Below, one piece after another: positions 8,076 through 15,937 of a stretch of DNA of 64,000 bases. This DNA comes from Geodermatophilus amargosae (GTDB lineage: Bacteria; Actinomycetota; Actinomycetes; Mycobacteriales; Geodermatophilaceae), in assembly GCF_900116515.1 (NCBI RefSeq), contig NZ_FPBA01000005.1, forward strand, positions 62,001 through 126,000. The letters run 5' to 3'. Each line of letters starts with the position of its first letter. Positions within the stretch are counted from its first letter, which is position 1. A program made the position numbers and the translations under genes. The notes under the pieces are model-generated. The model saw nothing but the letters and a program-made list of their open reading frames with translations. It was not told where the DNA came from and did no database searches.

Positions 8076-8938
8076 GGCAGCCCCACTCGCTCGCCGTCGA
8101 CCACCACGTGCCCCTCCGCGGCGAGCTTGGCCAGCGTGGCGCGCGTCGACTCGGCCGCCGCCGGCCACAGCGCCTGCGGCACCTCCGCGTACACGTCGGC
8201 CACCATCGCGTCGACCGTGCCGGCGCCGCGGACCAGCGCCGCCAGCAGCTGCGACTCCCGGAACGCGCGGTGGGCCAGGTAGAAGTGCAGGACGGCGGCC
8301 GGGTCCTCGGTCAGCTCGGGGCCGTGACCGCAGTAGAGGGCGCTCGGGCCGAGGTCGAGCACTCGGCGCAGCGACTCCAGGTAGGCGACGACGTCGCCCT
8401 CGGGATGGGTGACCACCGACGTGCCGCGGCCGAGGACGTGGTCGCCCACCAGCACTGCACCGGACTCCAGCCGGAACGCCAGGTGGTCGGCGGTGTGCCC
8501 CGGGGTGGGGACGACGCCCAGCACCGTCCCCGCCAGGTGCAGCCGCTCCCCCGGCTCGAGCACCCGGCCGCGCGGCCCGGCGACGGCGACGTCGGCGGCG
8601 GCCACGGGAGCCCCGAAACGGGCGCCCCACGGCAGCGCGGCCTCGGCGTGGTCTCCGTGGTGGTGGGTGACCAGCACGGCGACGCAGCGCGCGTCGCGGG
8701 CGGCCAGCGCCTCCTCGACCGCGGCGAGGTGGGACGGGTCGTCGGGCCCGGGGTCGACGACGACGGCCTGCCCGGTGCCCGGCGCGCCGACGAGGTAGGT
8801 GTTGGTCCCGTCGAGGGTCATCCCCGACGGGTTGGGCGCCAGCACACGGGTGACCAGCGGCTCGAGGTCCGCCGTCCGCGGCAGGCCGCCAGGGGCGGGG
8901 AGGTCCCAGGTGACGCGTGGGTCGGCAGGGGCGCGCAC
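8072..8938 (-). CDS. MBL-fold metallo-hydrolase (LACTB2/glyoxalase II-like)
   Basis: A 288-aa metallo-beta-lactamase fold hydrolase with the metal-binding motif THHHGDH near residue 92, further ligands in TPGHTAD and VGDHVLG, and CGHGP. After the MBL domain there is a C-terminal helical segment with AYL-type winged-helix character (RESQLLAALVRGAGTVDAMV), as in LACTB2-like and thioesterase-like members. The first gene of the coupled MBL-ligase-GMC unit, it could hydrolyse a thioester or lactone made in the pathway; this is inference. GTG 8938 is preferred because homologous-looking sequence begins after it, but GTG 8959 is equally possible. The divergent lipoprotein gene starts 58 nt away. Confidence 0.75.
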   Translation of the reverse strand: MRAPADPRVTWDLPAPGGLPRTADLEPLVTRVLAPNPSGMTLDGTNTYLVGAPGTGQAVVVDPGPDDPSHLAAVEEALAARDARCVAVLVTHHHGDHAEAALPWGARFGAPVAAADVAVAGPRGRVLEPGERLHLAGTVLGVVPTPGHTADHLAFRLESGAVLVGDHVLGRGTSVVTHPEGDVVAYLESLRRVLDLGPSALYCGHGPELTEDPAAVLHFYLAHRAFRESQLLAALVRGAGTVDAMVADVYAEVPQALWPAAAESTRATLAKLAAEGHVVVDGERVGLP

Positions 8939-8984
8939 GTCCGCACGGTAGCCGCGCACGGCCGCGTGCCGCCCGCCCGGCAGT

Positions 8985-8990
8985 TAGCCT
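8985..8990 (+). promoter_or_regulatory. -10 box TAGCCT of a leaderless promoter (lipoprotein gene)
   Basis: TAGCCT ends 6 nt before the ATG at 8997, so transcription would begin at or beside the A of the start codon. There is no Shine-Dalgarno, which agrees with leaderless translation. Confidence 0.5.
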
Positions 8991-8996
8991 CCCGGC

Positions 8997-9542
8997 ATGC
9001 GATCCATCCCGTCCCCGTCCCGCTCTGCCCTCGTGGCCGCAGCCGCCGCCGTCCTGCTGACGGCCTGCGGCGGCGGCAACGGGTCGGGCAGCGAGGAGAC
9101 CGCAGAGTCCACCAGCGCCGACACGTCGAGCTCGGCGGCGCCCAGCACCGGCTCGTCCTCGTCCTCGTCCAGCCCGTCGTCGTCGGCCGGCGACGACCCC
9201 GCCGTGGCGGCGTTCTGCCAGCAGGCCGCGCAGTACGAGGACCTCGGCAACCAGCTGTCGGCCGCCACGCCCGAGCAACTGCCCGGGCTGCTGCAGCAGG
9301 CGGCGGCGGCCTTCGACTCCGTGCAGCCGCCGGCCGCGATCGCCGGCGACTGGCAGGTCGTGGGCGACGCCGTGCAGGCGTTTTCCGACACCGCCAACTC
9401 CGTCGACCTGACCACCCCCGACGGCCAGGCGCAGCTGCAGACGGCGGCCCAGCAGTTCGTCACCGTCGCTCAGGGCCCCGAGGCCACGAACGTCACCCAG
9501 TTCGGCGAGCAGAACTGCGGCGCCGCGGCTCCCACCTCCTAG
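8997..9542 (+). CDS. Ser-rich lipoprotein of unknown function
   Basis: A 181-aa secreted lipoprotein. A short basic start (MRSIPSPSR), a hydrophobic segment and the lipobox LLTAC (residues 20-24) predict lipidation at Cys24 and anchoring to the outer face of the membrane. Residues 25-65 are a low-complexity Gly/Ser/Thr linker with runs of Ser. The C-terminal half (about 67-175) is a helical domain with two cysteines (FCQQAAQ and QNCGAA) that may pair. No enzymatic motif is seen. The gene is monocistronic, divergent from the MBL hydrolase and followed by a dispersed repeat and a strong terminator. Confidence 0.8.
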   Translation: MRSIPSPSRSALVAAAAAVLLTACGGGNGSGSEETAESTSADTSSSAAPSTGSSSSSSSPSSSAGDDPAVAAFCQQAAQYEDLGNQLSAATPEQLPGLLQQAAAAFDSVQPPAAIAGDWQVVGDAVQAFSDTANSVDLTTPDGQAQLQTAAQQFVTVAQGPEATNVTQFGEQNCGAAAPTS

Positions 9543-9544
9543 GA

Positions 9545-9599
9545 GGACCGCCCTGCCCCCACTGCTCGCACGCTCGCAGCGGGCCCCCGCAGGGTGGCC
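9545..9599. repeat. dispersed hairpin repeat, family B, copy 1
   Basis: Imperfect inverted arms GGACCGCCCTGC and GCAGGGTGGCC flank a core with CTCGCACGCTCG. Length and core match copies at 31249, 41148, 41277 and 48584. It starts 2 nt after the lipoprotein stop codon. Confidence 0.5.
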
Positions 9600-9616
9600 G
9601 GAGGAGCTCGTTCTCA

Positions 9617-9658
9617 CGACGACGGCCCGCTACCCGGTCGGGGAGCGGGCCGTCGTCG
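9617..9658. terminator. bidirectional hairpin terminator
   Basis: A perfect 15-bp stem (CGACGACGGCCCGCT and its complement) with a 12-nt loop lies between the convergent lipoprotein and M23 peptidase genes. Confidence 0.75.
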
Positions 9659-9669
9659 TCCGAGGGGGT

Positions 9670-11013
9670 TCAGCAGCCGCTGATGGCGACGCCGCGGGCG
9701 CGCAGCCACGGCACCGGGTCCACCTGGCCGCCGTACATGACGCCGCCGGGGTGCACCTCGAAGTGCAGGTGGGGGCCGGTGGACTGGCCGCGGTTGCCCA
9801 CCTCGGCGATCAGCTCGCCGGCGGTGACCCGCTCGCCCTTCTCCACGTACTCGGCGTTGACGTGGCCGTACACGGTGATCGCGCCGTCGTCGCCGCGGAT
9901 GTAGACGGCCGTGCCGAAGCCGGTGGCCGGGCCGGTGCGCTGCACGACCCCGGAGGTGGCGGCGTAGATCGGCGTCCCGATCGGCGCGGCGATGTCCACG
10001 CCGGCGTGCAGGAGACCCCAGCGGTTGCCGAAGCAGCTCGACGTGCGCCCCGACGTCGGCTTGACGTAGCCCGACCCGCCGGAGGCGGCGCTGGCGCTCC
10101 CGCTCCCACCGCTCCCGGACGACGCGGCGGCACGGGCGGCCTCACGGGCCGCGGCAGCCGCGGCAGCCGCGGCGGCAGCCTCCTCGGCGGCGCGGGCGGC
10201 GGCCGCGGCGGCGGCGGCCTCCTCGGCGGCCTTCTGCTCCTGCCACTGCTGGTAGGCGTCACGGGCGCCCTGCAGCTCCAGCAGCTGGATCTGGGCGGCC
10301 TGCAGTTGCTGGTCGAGCGAGGCCTTGTTCGCCTCGGCGGCGACGACGGCGTCCTCCTGGGCGGCCACCTGGGCGTCGGCGGCGGCCTTGGCGGCGGCGG
10401 CCTCGTCCTCGGCGGCCGCGGCGGCGTCGCGGGTGACCCGCGCGGAGGACTCGGCGTTGGCCTGCCGGACCCGGGCCACCTCGAGCTCCTCGAGCAGCTC
10501 GACCTGGGTGTCGGCGACGTACTCCAGCAGCGCGGCCCGCTGGATCAGCTCGCCGGGGCCGGCGGAGTCGAGGAGGGCGGCCGCGGTGCTCAGGCCGGCG
10601 CCGTCGACGTAGCTCTCGCGGGCGAAGCCGGCGATGCGGCCCAGCGCGGCGTCGACGGCGTCGGCCGCGGCCTGCAGGTCGGCGGCGGCCTGGTCGGCGG
10701 CGGCCTGGGCCAGGGCGAGGGCCTCCTCGGCGGCCAGGAAGGCCGTGCCGGCGGCCTCGGCCTGCAGGCCGAGGCGCTCGAGCTCGATCTCGGCGGCGGC
10801 GACCTCGGCGGCCAGCCGGCCGACCTCGGCCGCGGCGGCCTCCTGGGCCGCCTGCGCGTCGGCGATCTGGCCGTCGCTCGGGTTGGGCGGCGGCTCCGGT
10901 ACGGCCAGCGCCGGCCCTGCGGTGCCCAGGAGCACCGCTCCGGTGAGGAGGCCGGCCAGGGCGGCGCGCACGCCCCGGCGACGGCCGGTCCGGGCGGGAC
11001 GGCACTGCGGCAT
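9670..11013 (-). CDS. secreted M23 family peptidase with coiled-coil region
   Basis: A 447-aa exported cell-wall hydrolase, expected to cleave peptidoglycan cross-bridges or to act as an amidase activator. Residues 1-38 are a signal peptide (basic start, AALAGLLTGAVLLGTAGPALA). Residues about 45-300 form a long Ala/Glu/Gln-rich coiled coil, ending in a poly-Ala stretch and a Gly/Ser linker. The C-terminal M23 domain has HAGVDIAAPIG (first zinc His and Asp) and GPHLHFEVH (HxH). This EnvC/NlpD-like plan suggests a role in daughter-cell separation. ATG 11013 follows AGGGAG by 7 nt; longer frames to 11160 have no signal peptide. Convergent with the lipoprotein gene. Confidence 0.85.
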   Translation of the reverse strand: MPQCRPARTGRRRGVRAALAGLLTGAVLLGTAGPALAVPEPPPNPSDGQIADAQAAQEAAAAEVGRLAAEVAAAEIELERLGLQAEAAGTAFLAAEEALALAQAAADQAAADLQAAADAVDAALGRIAGFARESYVDGAGLSTAAALLDSAGPGELIQRAALLEYVADTQVELLEELEVARVRQANAESSARVTRDAAAAAEDEAAAAKAAADAQVAAQEDAVVAAEANKASLDQQLQAAQIQLLELQGARDAYQQWQEQKAAEEAAAAAAAARAAEEAAAAAAAAAAAREAARAAASSGSGGSGSASAASGGSGYVKPTSGRTSSCFGNRWGLLHAGVDIAAPIGTPIYAATSGVVQRTGPATGFGTAVYIRGDDGAITVYGHVNAEYVEKGERVTAGELIAEVGNRGQSTGPHLHFEVHPGGVMYGGQVDPVPWLRARGVAISGC

Positions 11014-11102
11014 CGGTGACTCCCTGGGGAAGAGGGTGGCGCGGGGTACGCAGAGAGCGTCGCCCCGTCGGCGCGTGTCACTTCCGCAACACGCGGCACG
11101 GA

Positions 11103-11117
11103 GGTCACACCGTGACC
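11103..11117. promoter_or_regulatory. perfect palindrome upstream of the M23 peptidase gene
   Basis: GGTCAC-ACC-GTGACC is a perfect 6-bp inverted repeat with a 3-nt centre, 90 nt upstream of the peptidase start and 125 nt upstream of the divergent dehydrogenase. It could be a regulator site in the shared intergenic region. The regulator is unknown. Confidence 0.3.
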
Positions 11118-11227
11118 CCTCGGCACGGTCATCGACATCCGTCACATCACTTGTCGACACGAGGCTGCTCCTCCTTGAGCCCCGGCGCCCCTTCTCCCGG
11201 GGTGACGGATCCCACTCGGGCGCGCTC

Positions 11228-11233
11228 TAGGCT
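11228..11233 (+). promoter_or_regulatory. -10 box TAGGCT of a leaderless promoter (vdh)
   Basis: TAGGCT ends 8 nt before GTG 11242 and only 2 nt before the alternative GTG 11236. The position decides in favour of the second GTG as the start of a leaderless message. Confidence 0.5.
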
Positions 11234-11241
11234 CGGTGTCC

Positions 11242-12306
11242 GTGGACGTCTTCGGATCCGGTGCCGAACAGGTGGTCTTCTGCTCCGACCCGGGCTCGGG
11301 CCTGCGGGCGGTCATCGCCGTGCACTCCACGGCGCTGGGCCCGGCCCTGGGTGGCACCCGCTTCCACCCCTACGCCACCGAGGACGAGGCCGTCGCCGAC
11401 GCGCTCCGCCTGGCCCGGGCCATGTCCTACAAGAACAGCCTGGCCGGGCTCGACCTCGGCGGCGGCAAGGCCGTGGTGATCGGGGACCCGCGCACCGACA
11501 AGACCGAGGCGCGGCTGCGCGCCTACGGGCGCTTCGTCGAGGCCATGGGCGGCCGCTACCTCACCGCCTGCGACGTCGGCACCACCAACGCCGACCTCGA
11601 CGTCGTCGCCCGGGAGACCCGCTTCGCCCACGGCCGCTCCGAGGTCCACGGCGGCTGCGGGGACTCCTCCGTGCTCACCGCGTTCGGCGTCTTCCAGGGC
11701 ATGCGCGCCGCCGCCCAGCACCGGTGGGGCGAGCCGACGCTCTCCGGCCGCACCGTGGCCGTGGCCGGGGTGGGGAAGGTCGGCGGCTGGCTGGTCGACC
11801 GCCTGGTGGCCGACGGCGCCGACGTCCTCGTCACCGACGTCGACCCCGCCGCCGTCGAGCGGGTCCGCGCCCGCCACCCCGGCGTCGAGGCCGTCGCCGA
11901 CACCGCCGCGCTGGTGCGCCGGCCGGCCGACGTCTACGCGCCCTGCGCGCTCGGCGGGGCCCTCGACGACGCGACGGTCGCCGTCCTGCAGGCCGAGGTG
12001 GTCTGCGGGGGCGCCAACAACCAGCTGGCCCACGAGGGCATCGCGGACCAGCTCACCGCGCGCGGGATCCTCTACGCCCCCGACTACCTGGTGAACGCCG
12101 GCGGCGTCATCCAGGTCGAGGACGAGCGGCACGGCTTCTCCTTCGCCCGCGCCGAGGCCAAGGCGGCCGGCATCTTCGACGTCGCCCTGCGGGTCTTCGA
12201 CACCGCCGCGACCGAGGGCGTCTCCCCCGCCGTGGCCGCCGACCGGCTGGCCGAGGAGCGCATCGCCTCGGTGGGCCGGCTGGCCATCATCCGCCTGCCC
12301 CGCTGA
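11242..12306 (+). CDS. vdh: branched-chain amino acid (valine/leucine) dehydrogenase
   Basis: A 354-aa NAD-dependent amino acid dehydrogenase of the Leu/Phe/Val group, which deaminates branched-chain amino acids to the keto acids that prime branched fatty acids or enter catabolism. The glycine-rich and lysine motif ALGGTRF...[16 protein letters not shown] holds the catalytic lysines. The Rossmann domain shows [13 protein letters not shown] followed by [19 protein letters not shown] and GGANNQL are the conserved nucleotide-side motifs. Leucine and valine enzymes cannot be told apart by eye. A TAGGCT box 8 nt before GTG 11242 argues for a leaderless start there; GTG 11236 would be too close to the box. 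Confidence 0.88.
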   Translation: MDVFGSGAEQVVFCSDPGSGLRAVIAVHSTALGPALGGTRFHPYATEDEAVADALRLARAMSYKNSLAGLDLGGGKAVVIGDPRTDKTEARLRAYGRFVEAMGGRYLTACDVGTTNADLDVVARETRFAHGRSEVHGGCGDSSVLTAFGVFQGMRAAAQHRWGEPTLSGRTVAVAGVGKVGGWLVDRLVADGADVLVTDVDPAAVERVRARHPGVEAVADTAALVRRPADVYAPCALGGALDDATVAVLQAEVVCGGANNQLAHEGIADQLTARGILYAPDYLVNAGGVIQVEDERHGFSFARAEAKAAGIFDVALRVFDTAATEGVSPAVAADRLAEERIASVGRLAIIRLPR

Positions 12307-12395
12307 GCTGCGGACGGGCCCGGCGTGTCCTCTACCACGCCCCCGCTCGGGGGACGGCGGGGGGAGACCCGTGCCGGTGGTCCATCCGTGTCGTA

Positions 12396-12409
12396 GTCTT
12401 GCTCAAGAC
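12396..12409. promoter_or_regulatory. short palindrome upstream of the DUF3073 gene
   Basis: GTCTTG-CT-CAAGAC is a perfect 6-bp inverted repeat 84 nt upstream of the DUF3073 start; TAGTCT within it could also serve as a -10 box. Function is unproven. Confidence 0.3.
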
Positions 12410-12492
12410 ACAGTCACTCAGTCGGGGTCGCCACGCGGGCCGTCCAGCCCGTGAGCTGGGCTCCCGTTCTCCGTTATGAGGGGGTCGAGCCG

Positions 12493-12711
12493 ATGGGGCG
12501 CGGCCGAGCGAAGGCCAAGCAGACACGCGTGGCCCGTGAGCTCAAGTACAGCTCACCGAACACCGACCTGTCCGCGCTTCAGCGCGAGCTGGCGGGTTCC
12601 ACTCCGTCCTACACCGCTCCGGCGGCCAAGGACGACGACGAGGACGACGACGAGTACGCCGACCGTTGGGCGGACGACGACGCCGAGGACGACTGGGCGG
12701 CCAGTCGCTGA
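12493..12711 (+). CDS. DUF3073 family protein
   Basis: A 72-aa protein with the layout of the actinobacterial DUF3073 family: a basic N-terminus MGRGRAKAKQTRVARELKY, a short middle SPNTDLSALQREL, and a very acidic tail of Asp/Glu repeats. The family is widespread in actinobacteria and, as in mycobacteria (Rv0810c), sits next to purF-purM, here convergent with purM. The charge split suggests nucleic acid or ribosome contact, but no function is established. ATG 12493 follows GAGGGGG by 8 nt. A frame extension to 12451 has no ribosome site. Confidence 0.85.
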   Translation: MGRGRAKAKQTRVARELKYSSPNTDLSALQRELAGSTPSYTAPAAKDDDEDDDEYADRWADDDAEDDWAASR

Positions 12712-12752
12712 CGGTCGGCTGCCCGCCGGTCCTCTGAGCACGTGAGCGCCAA

Positions 12753-12782
12753 GCACCGCCGTCCCGCGAGGGACGGCGGTGC
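12753..12782. terminator. bidirectional hairpin terminator
   Basis: A perfect 13-bp stem GCACCGCCGTCCC with a GCGA tetraloop lies between the convergent DUF3073 and purM genes. Confidence 0.75.
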
Positions 12783-12791
12783 CCGGCGTCC

Positions 12792-13859
12792 TCAGCGGTA
12801 GGTGCCCACCAGCCGCGCGCCGGTATCCCCGTCTCCGACGGTGCCGGCCACCCAGGCCGGCACACCGCGGCCGGTCAGCAGGCGCACCGCCGCGTCGGCG
12901 GCCTCGGGGGCGACGACGGCGACCATGCCGACGCCGCAGTTGAACGCGCGCTCGGACTCCTCGCGGGGCACGCCGTGCTCCTCGAGCAGCGACACCGCTG
13001 CGGGGAGCGCCCAGGTGCCGCGGTCGAGCACGGCCTCCAGCCCGTCGGGGAGCACCCGCGCGGTGTTGCCGGCGAGCCCGCCCCCGGTGATGTGCGCGAA
13101 CGCGTGCACGCCGTCGACGCCGGACTGCTCCACCAGCGCCAGGCAGTCGAGCGCGTAGACGCGGGTCGGCTCGAGCAGCACCTCGCCGAGCGGGCGGTCC
13201 AGGCCGGCGGGGGTGGCGGCCAGGTCCAGCCCGGCGGCGGACACCACGCGGCGGACCAGCGAGTAGCCGTTGGAGTGGAACCCGCTGGAGGCCATGGCCA
13301 CGACCACGTCGCCGTCGCGGACCCGCTCCGGGCCTAGCACCGCGTCGGCCTCCACGATCCCGACCGCGGTGGCGGCCAGGTCGTACTCGTCGGCGTCCAT
13401 GAGGTCGCCGTGCTCGGCGGTCTCCCCGCCGACGAGTGCGGCCCCGGCCTGCTCGCAGCCGGCCGCGATGCCGGTGACGATCGCGGCGACCCGCTCGGGC
13501 ACGACCTTGCCGATGGCCACGTAGTCCTGCAGGAACAGCGGCTCGGCGCCGCAGGCGACCAGGTCGTCGACGACCATCGCGACCAGGTCGATGCCCACGG
13601 TGTCGTGCCGGTCCAGTTGACGGGCGAGGGCGATCTTGGTGCCGACGCCGTCGGTGGACGAGGCGATCAGCGGGCGCCGGTAGCGGGTGGTGTCGAGGGC
13701 GAACAGCCCCGCGAAGCCGCCCAGGCCGCCGACCACCTCGGGCCGGCGGGTGCGCTCGACCGCCGTCCGCATGAGGGCGACTGCGCGCTCACCGGCGTCG
13801 ATGTCGACGCCGGACGCCGCGTAGGTGAACTCCCCCGTGCTCCCGGGCGACGGGCTCAC
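12792..13859 (-). CDS. purM: phosphoribosylformylglycinamidine cyclo-ligase
   Basis: A 355-aa AIR synthetase, which closes the imidazole ring of FGAM with ATP in purine synthesis. The N-terminal motif TYAASGVDIDAGE, the STDGVGTKIALA nucleotide-side motif, LVACGAEPLFLQDY, GGETAEH and the later SSGFHSNGYSLVR and ITGGGLAGN are all diagnostic. Length is normal for PurM. The GTG start at 13859 lies in the purF stop (GTGA overlap), so purF and purM are coupled. A hairpin terminator follows 10 nt after the stop. Confidence 0.97.
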   Translation of the reverse strand: MSPSPGSTGEFTYAASGVDIDAGERAVALMRTAVERTRRPEVVGGLGGFAGLFALDTTRYRRPLIASSTDGVGTKIALARQLDRHDTVGIDLVAMVVDDLVACGAEPLFLQDYVAIGKVVPERVAAIVTGIAAGCEQAGAALVGGETAEHGDLMDADEYDLAATAVGIVEADAVLGPERVRDGDVVVAMASSGFHSNGYSLVRRVVSAAGLDLAATPAGLDRPLGEVLLEPTRVYALDCLALVEQSGVDGVHAFAHITGGGLAGNTARVLPDGLEAVLDRGTWALPAAVSLLEEHGVPREESERAFNCGVGMVAVVAPEAADAAVRLLTGRGVPAWVAGTVGDGDTGARLVGTYR

Positions 13860-15439
13860 GGACGGCGCAGGGCGTCGTCGGCACCGCCCGGGACCGCCGG
13901 GCTGCCGGCCTGCTGGCCGGTCCAGCCGCTCACGGCCCGCTCCCCCTCGTCGACGCGGGGCATGGGCGTGCGCGCCACGCCGTTGGGGAGACCGCCCTCG
14001 AGCACGTGCTTCCCGAGCACCCCGGCCTCGCCGAGCGGGATCGGGTACTCGCCGGTGAAGCAGGCGGTGCACAGCCGGGTGGCCGGCTGCTCGGTGGCCG
14101 CGATCAGACCCTGCTCGGAGACGTAGCCCAGCGAGTCGGCGTTGATCGAGGCCCGCACGCCGTCGACGTCGAGGCCGTTGGCGACCAGCTCGGCGCGGCT
14201 GGCGAAGTCGATGCCGTAGAAGCACGGCCACTTCACCGGCGGACTGGAGATGCGGACGTGCACCTCGAGGGCGCCGGCCTCGCGCAGCATGCGGATCAGC
14301 GCGCGCTGGGTGTTGCCGCGCACGATCGAGTCGTCGACGACGACCAGCCGCTTGCCGCGGATGACGTCGCGCAGCGGGTTGAGCTTCAGCCGGATGCCCA
14401 GCTGGCGGATGGTCTGCGACGGCTGGATGAAGGTGCGGCCGACGTAGGAGTTCTTCACCAGGCCCAGGCCGTAGGGGATGCCGGAGGCCTCGGCGTACCC
14501 GACGGCGGCCGGCGTGCCGGACTCCGGCACCGGGATGACCAGGTCGGCGTCGGCGGGGTGCTCCTTGGCCAGCCGGCGGCCGATCTCGACACGGGCGGCG
14601 TGCACGCCGCGGCCGCCGATCGTGGTGTCGGGCCGGGCGAGGTAGACGTACTCGAAGACGCAGCCCTTGGGCTCGGCGGGAGCGAAGTGCTGGCTGCGCA
14701 GGCCGTTCTCGTCGATGGCCAGCAGCTCGCCGGGCTCGACCTCGCGGACGACGGAGGCGCCGACGATGTCGAGGGCCGCGGTCTCGCTGGCGACCACCCA
14801 GCCTCGCTCGAGCCGGCCGAGGACCAGCGGGCGGACGCCCTGCGGGTCGCGCGCCGCGTAGAGCGTGTCCTCGTCCATGAAGGTGAAGCTGAAGGCGCCG
14901 CGCAGCTGCGGCAGCACCTCCATGGCCGCGGCCTCGATGCTCATGTCGGGGCGCGCGGCGATGAGCGCCGTCACCAGGTCGGAGTCGGTCGTGGCGGCGA
15001 ACGCCCCGGGCACGCCGGCGTCGGCGGCCCGGCTCGCGAGCTCCTGGGTGTTGACCAGGTTGCCGTTGTGGCACAGCGCCAGGCCGGTGCCGGCGTCGGT
15101 GGTGCGGAACGTCGGCTGGGCGTTCTCCCAGGTGGAGGCACCGGTGGTCGAGTACCGGGTGTGGCCGACGGCGAGGTGGCCGCGCAGGCTGCCCAGCGTG
15201 GACTCGTCGAACACCTGGCTGACCAGGCCGAGGTCCTTGTAGACGACCACCGAGGCGCCGTCGGAGACGGCGATGCCCGCTGCCTCCTGACCGCGGTGCT
15301 GGAGGGCGTACAGGCCGAAGTAGGTCAGCTTGGCGACCTCCTCCCCCGGCGCCCAGACACCGAAGACGCCACAGGCGTCCTGGGGGCCGGGAGCAGAGGG
15401 GTCGAGGGCGTGCGTCAGCCGTCCGTCACCGCGAGGCAC
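13856..15439 (-). CDS. purF: amidophosphoribosyltransferase
   Basis: A 527-aa glutamine PRPP amidotransferase, the committed first step of purine synthesis. A 22-residue propeptide precedes the catalytic N-terminal nucleophile Cys23 (DACGVFGVW). The glutaminase part has QHRGQEAAG, the PRPP-binding loop reads VVVDDSIVRGNT, and the Fe-S type cysteines include CTACFTGEYP near the C-terminus. GTG 15439 is chosen because a TAGGCT box lies exactly 7 nt upstream, fitting a leaderless message. The longer frame from ATG 15466 would begin upstream of that promoter box. Overlaps purM by 4 nt. Confidence 0.95.
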   Translation of the reverse strand: MPRGDGRLTHALDPSAPGPQDACGVFGVWAPGEEVAKLTYFGLYALQHRGQEAAGIAVSDGASVVVYKDLGLVSQVFDESTLGSLRGHLAVGHTRYSTTGASTWENAQPTFRTTDAGTGLALCHNGNLVNTQELASRAADAGVPGAFAATTDSDLVTALIAARPDMSIEAAAMEVLPQLRGAFSFTFMDEDTLYAARDPQGVRPLVLGRLERGWVVASETAALDIVGASVVREVEPGELLAIDENGLRSQHFAPAEPKGCVFEYVYLARPDTTIGGRGVHAARVEIGRRLAKEHPADADLVIPVPESGTPAAVGYAEASGIPYGLGLVKNSYVGRTFIQPSQTIRQLGIRLKLNPLRDVIRGKRLVVVDDSIVRGNTQRALIRMLREAGALEVHVRISSPPVKWPCFYGIDFASRAELVANGLDVDGVRASINADSLGYVSEQGLIAATEQPATRLCTACFTGEYPIPLGEAGVLGKHVLEGGLPNGVARTPMPRVDEGERAVSGWTGQQAGSPAVPGGADDALRRP

Positions 15440-15446
15440 ACCCCTC

Positions 15447-15452
15447 AGCCTA
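15447..15452 (-). promoter_or_regulatory. -10 box TAGGCT of a leaderless promoter (purF-purM)
   Basis: TAGGCT on the minus strand ends 7 nt before GTG 15439. It sets the purF start, because the alternative ATG at 15466 would not be transcribed. Confidence 0.5.
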
Positions 15453-15582
15453 CCGGCGCTCGGCATCCGTGCCGGGTGGCGCCCGCCACCCCGGGCCAGT
15501 CGTCACCGCACGGTGTCGGTGCCTGCCGGAACCCGGACCGGGGTAGGGCACGTTGGACACCGGTACGTCGAGAGGAGCCGAC

Positions 15583-15909
15583 ATGTCCGCCGACCGGCCC
15601 GACCCGAACGACTTCATCGAGATGGCGCAGAAGATGCTGCGGGGGCTGTTCGACCCGTCGCGGGGCGACGACGAGCCGTGGGCGGGGGCGACCGACCGCG
15701 GCTCCGCCACGCGGGAGCGCCGCCGGGAGCCGAGCCCCGAGGAGCGACGCGAGAACCTCACGTTCGCCCTGGCCACGCGCGCCGTCGAGGCGCTCGAGGA
15801 CCTCGCGCTCAACGTCGCGGCCATCCGCCAGCGCCTGGAGCGCACTACGCCGCAGAGGCCCCGGCCCGGCGCCGAGGACGCGACCGGGGGCGACACCGAC
15901 CGGGGGTGA
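15583..15909 (+). CDS. small conserved hypothetical protein
   Basis: A 108-aa soluble protein with no recognised domain. The N-terminus MSADRPDPNDFIEMAQKML and the C-terminal helix LATRAVEALEDLALNVAAI suggest two amphipathic helices linked by a charged, Arg-rich segment (residues 30-60), which would suit a small dimer or an adaptor. ATG 15583 follows AGGAG by 7 nt. It is divergent from purF and convergent with the MBL hydrolase gene. Function unknown. Confidence 0.65.
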   Translation: MSADRPDPNDFIEMAQKMLRGLFDPSRGDDEPWAGATDRGSATRERRREPSPEERRENLTFALATRAVEALEDLALNVAAIRQRLERTTPQRPRPGAEDATGGDTDRG

Positions 15910-15937
15910 CCCCGGGCGGGTCGGCCCCGGCCGGCCC

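Noticed and set aside
9751-11019. Long open frame on the plus strand opposite the M23 peptidase, rich in Gly and Leu
   Set aside because: It mirrors the Ala-rich coiled coil of the peptidase; GC-rich DNA leaves antisense frames open. No start signal and no family motif.
11014-11235. Possible c-di-AMP (ydaO-type) riboswitch before the M23 peptidase, as occurs before cell-wall hydrolase genes in actinobacteria
   Set aside because: I could not find the conserved elements of that riboswitch in the leader; only a short palindrome is present.
12340-12353. Terminator after vdh (CCCCCG-CT-CGGGGG)
   Set aside because: Only six pairs with almost no loop; too weak to call.
15440-15466. ATG 15466 as the purF start
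   Set aside because: It would lie upstream of the TAGGCT -10 box, so the codons before GTG 15439 should not be transcribed; the propeptide length is also normal with GTG 15439.
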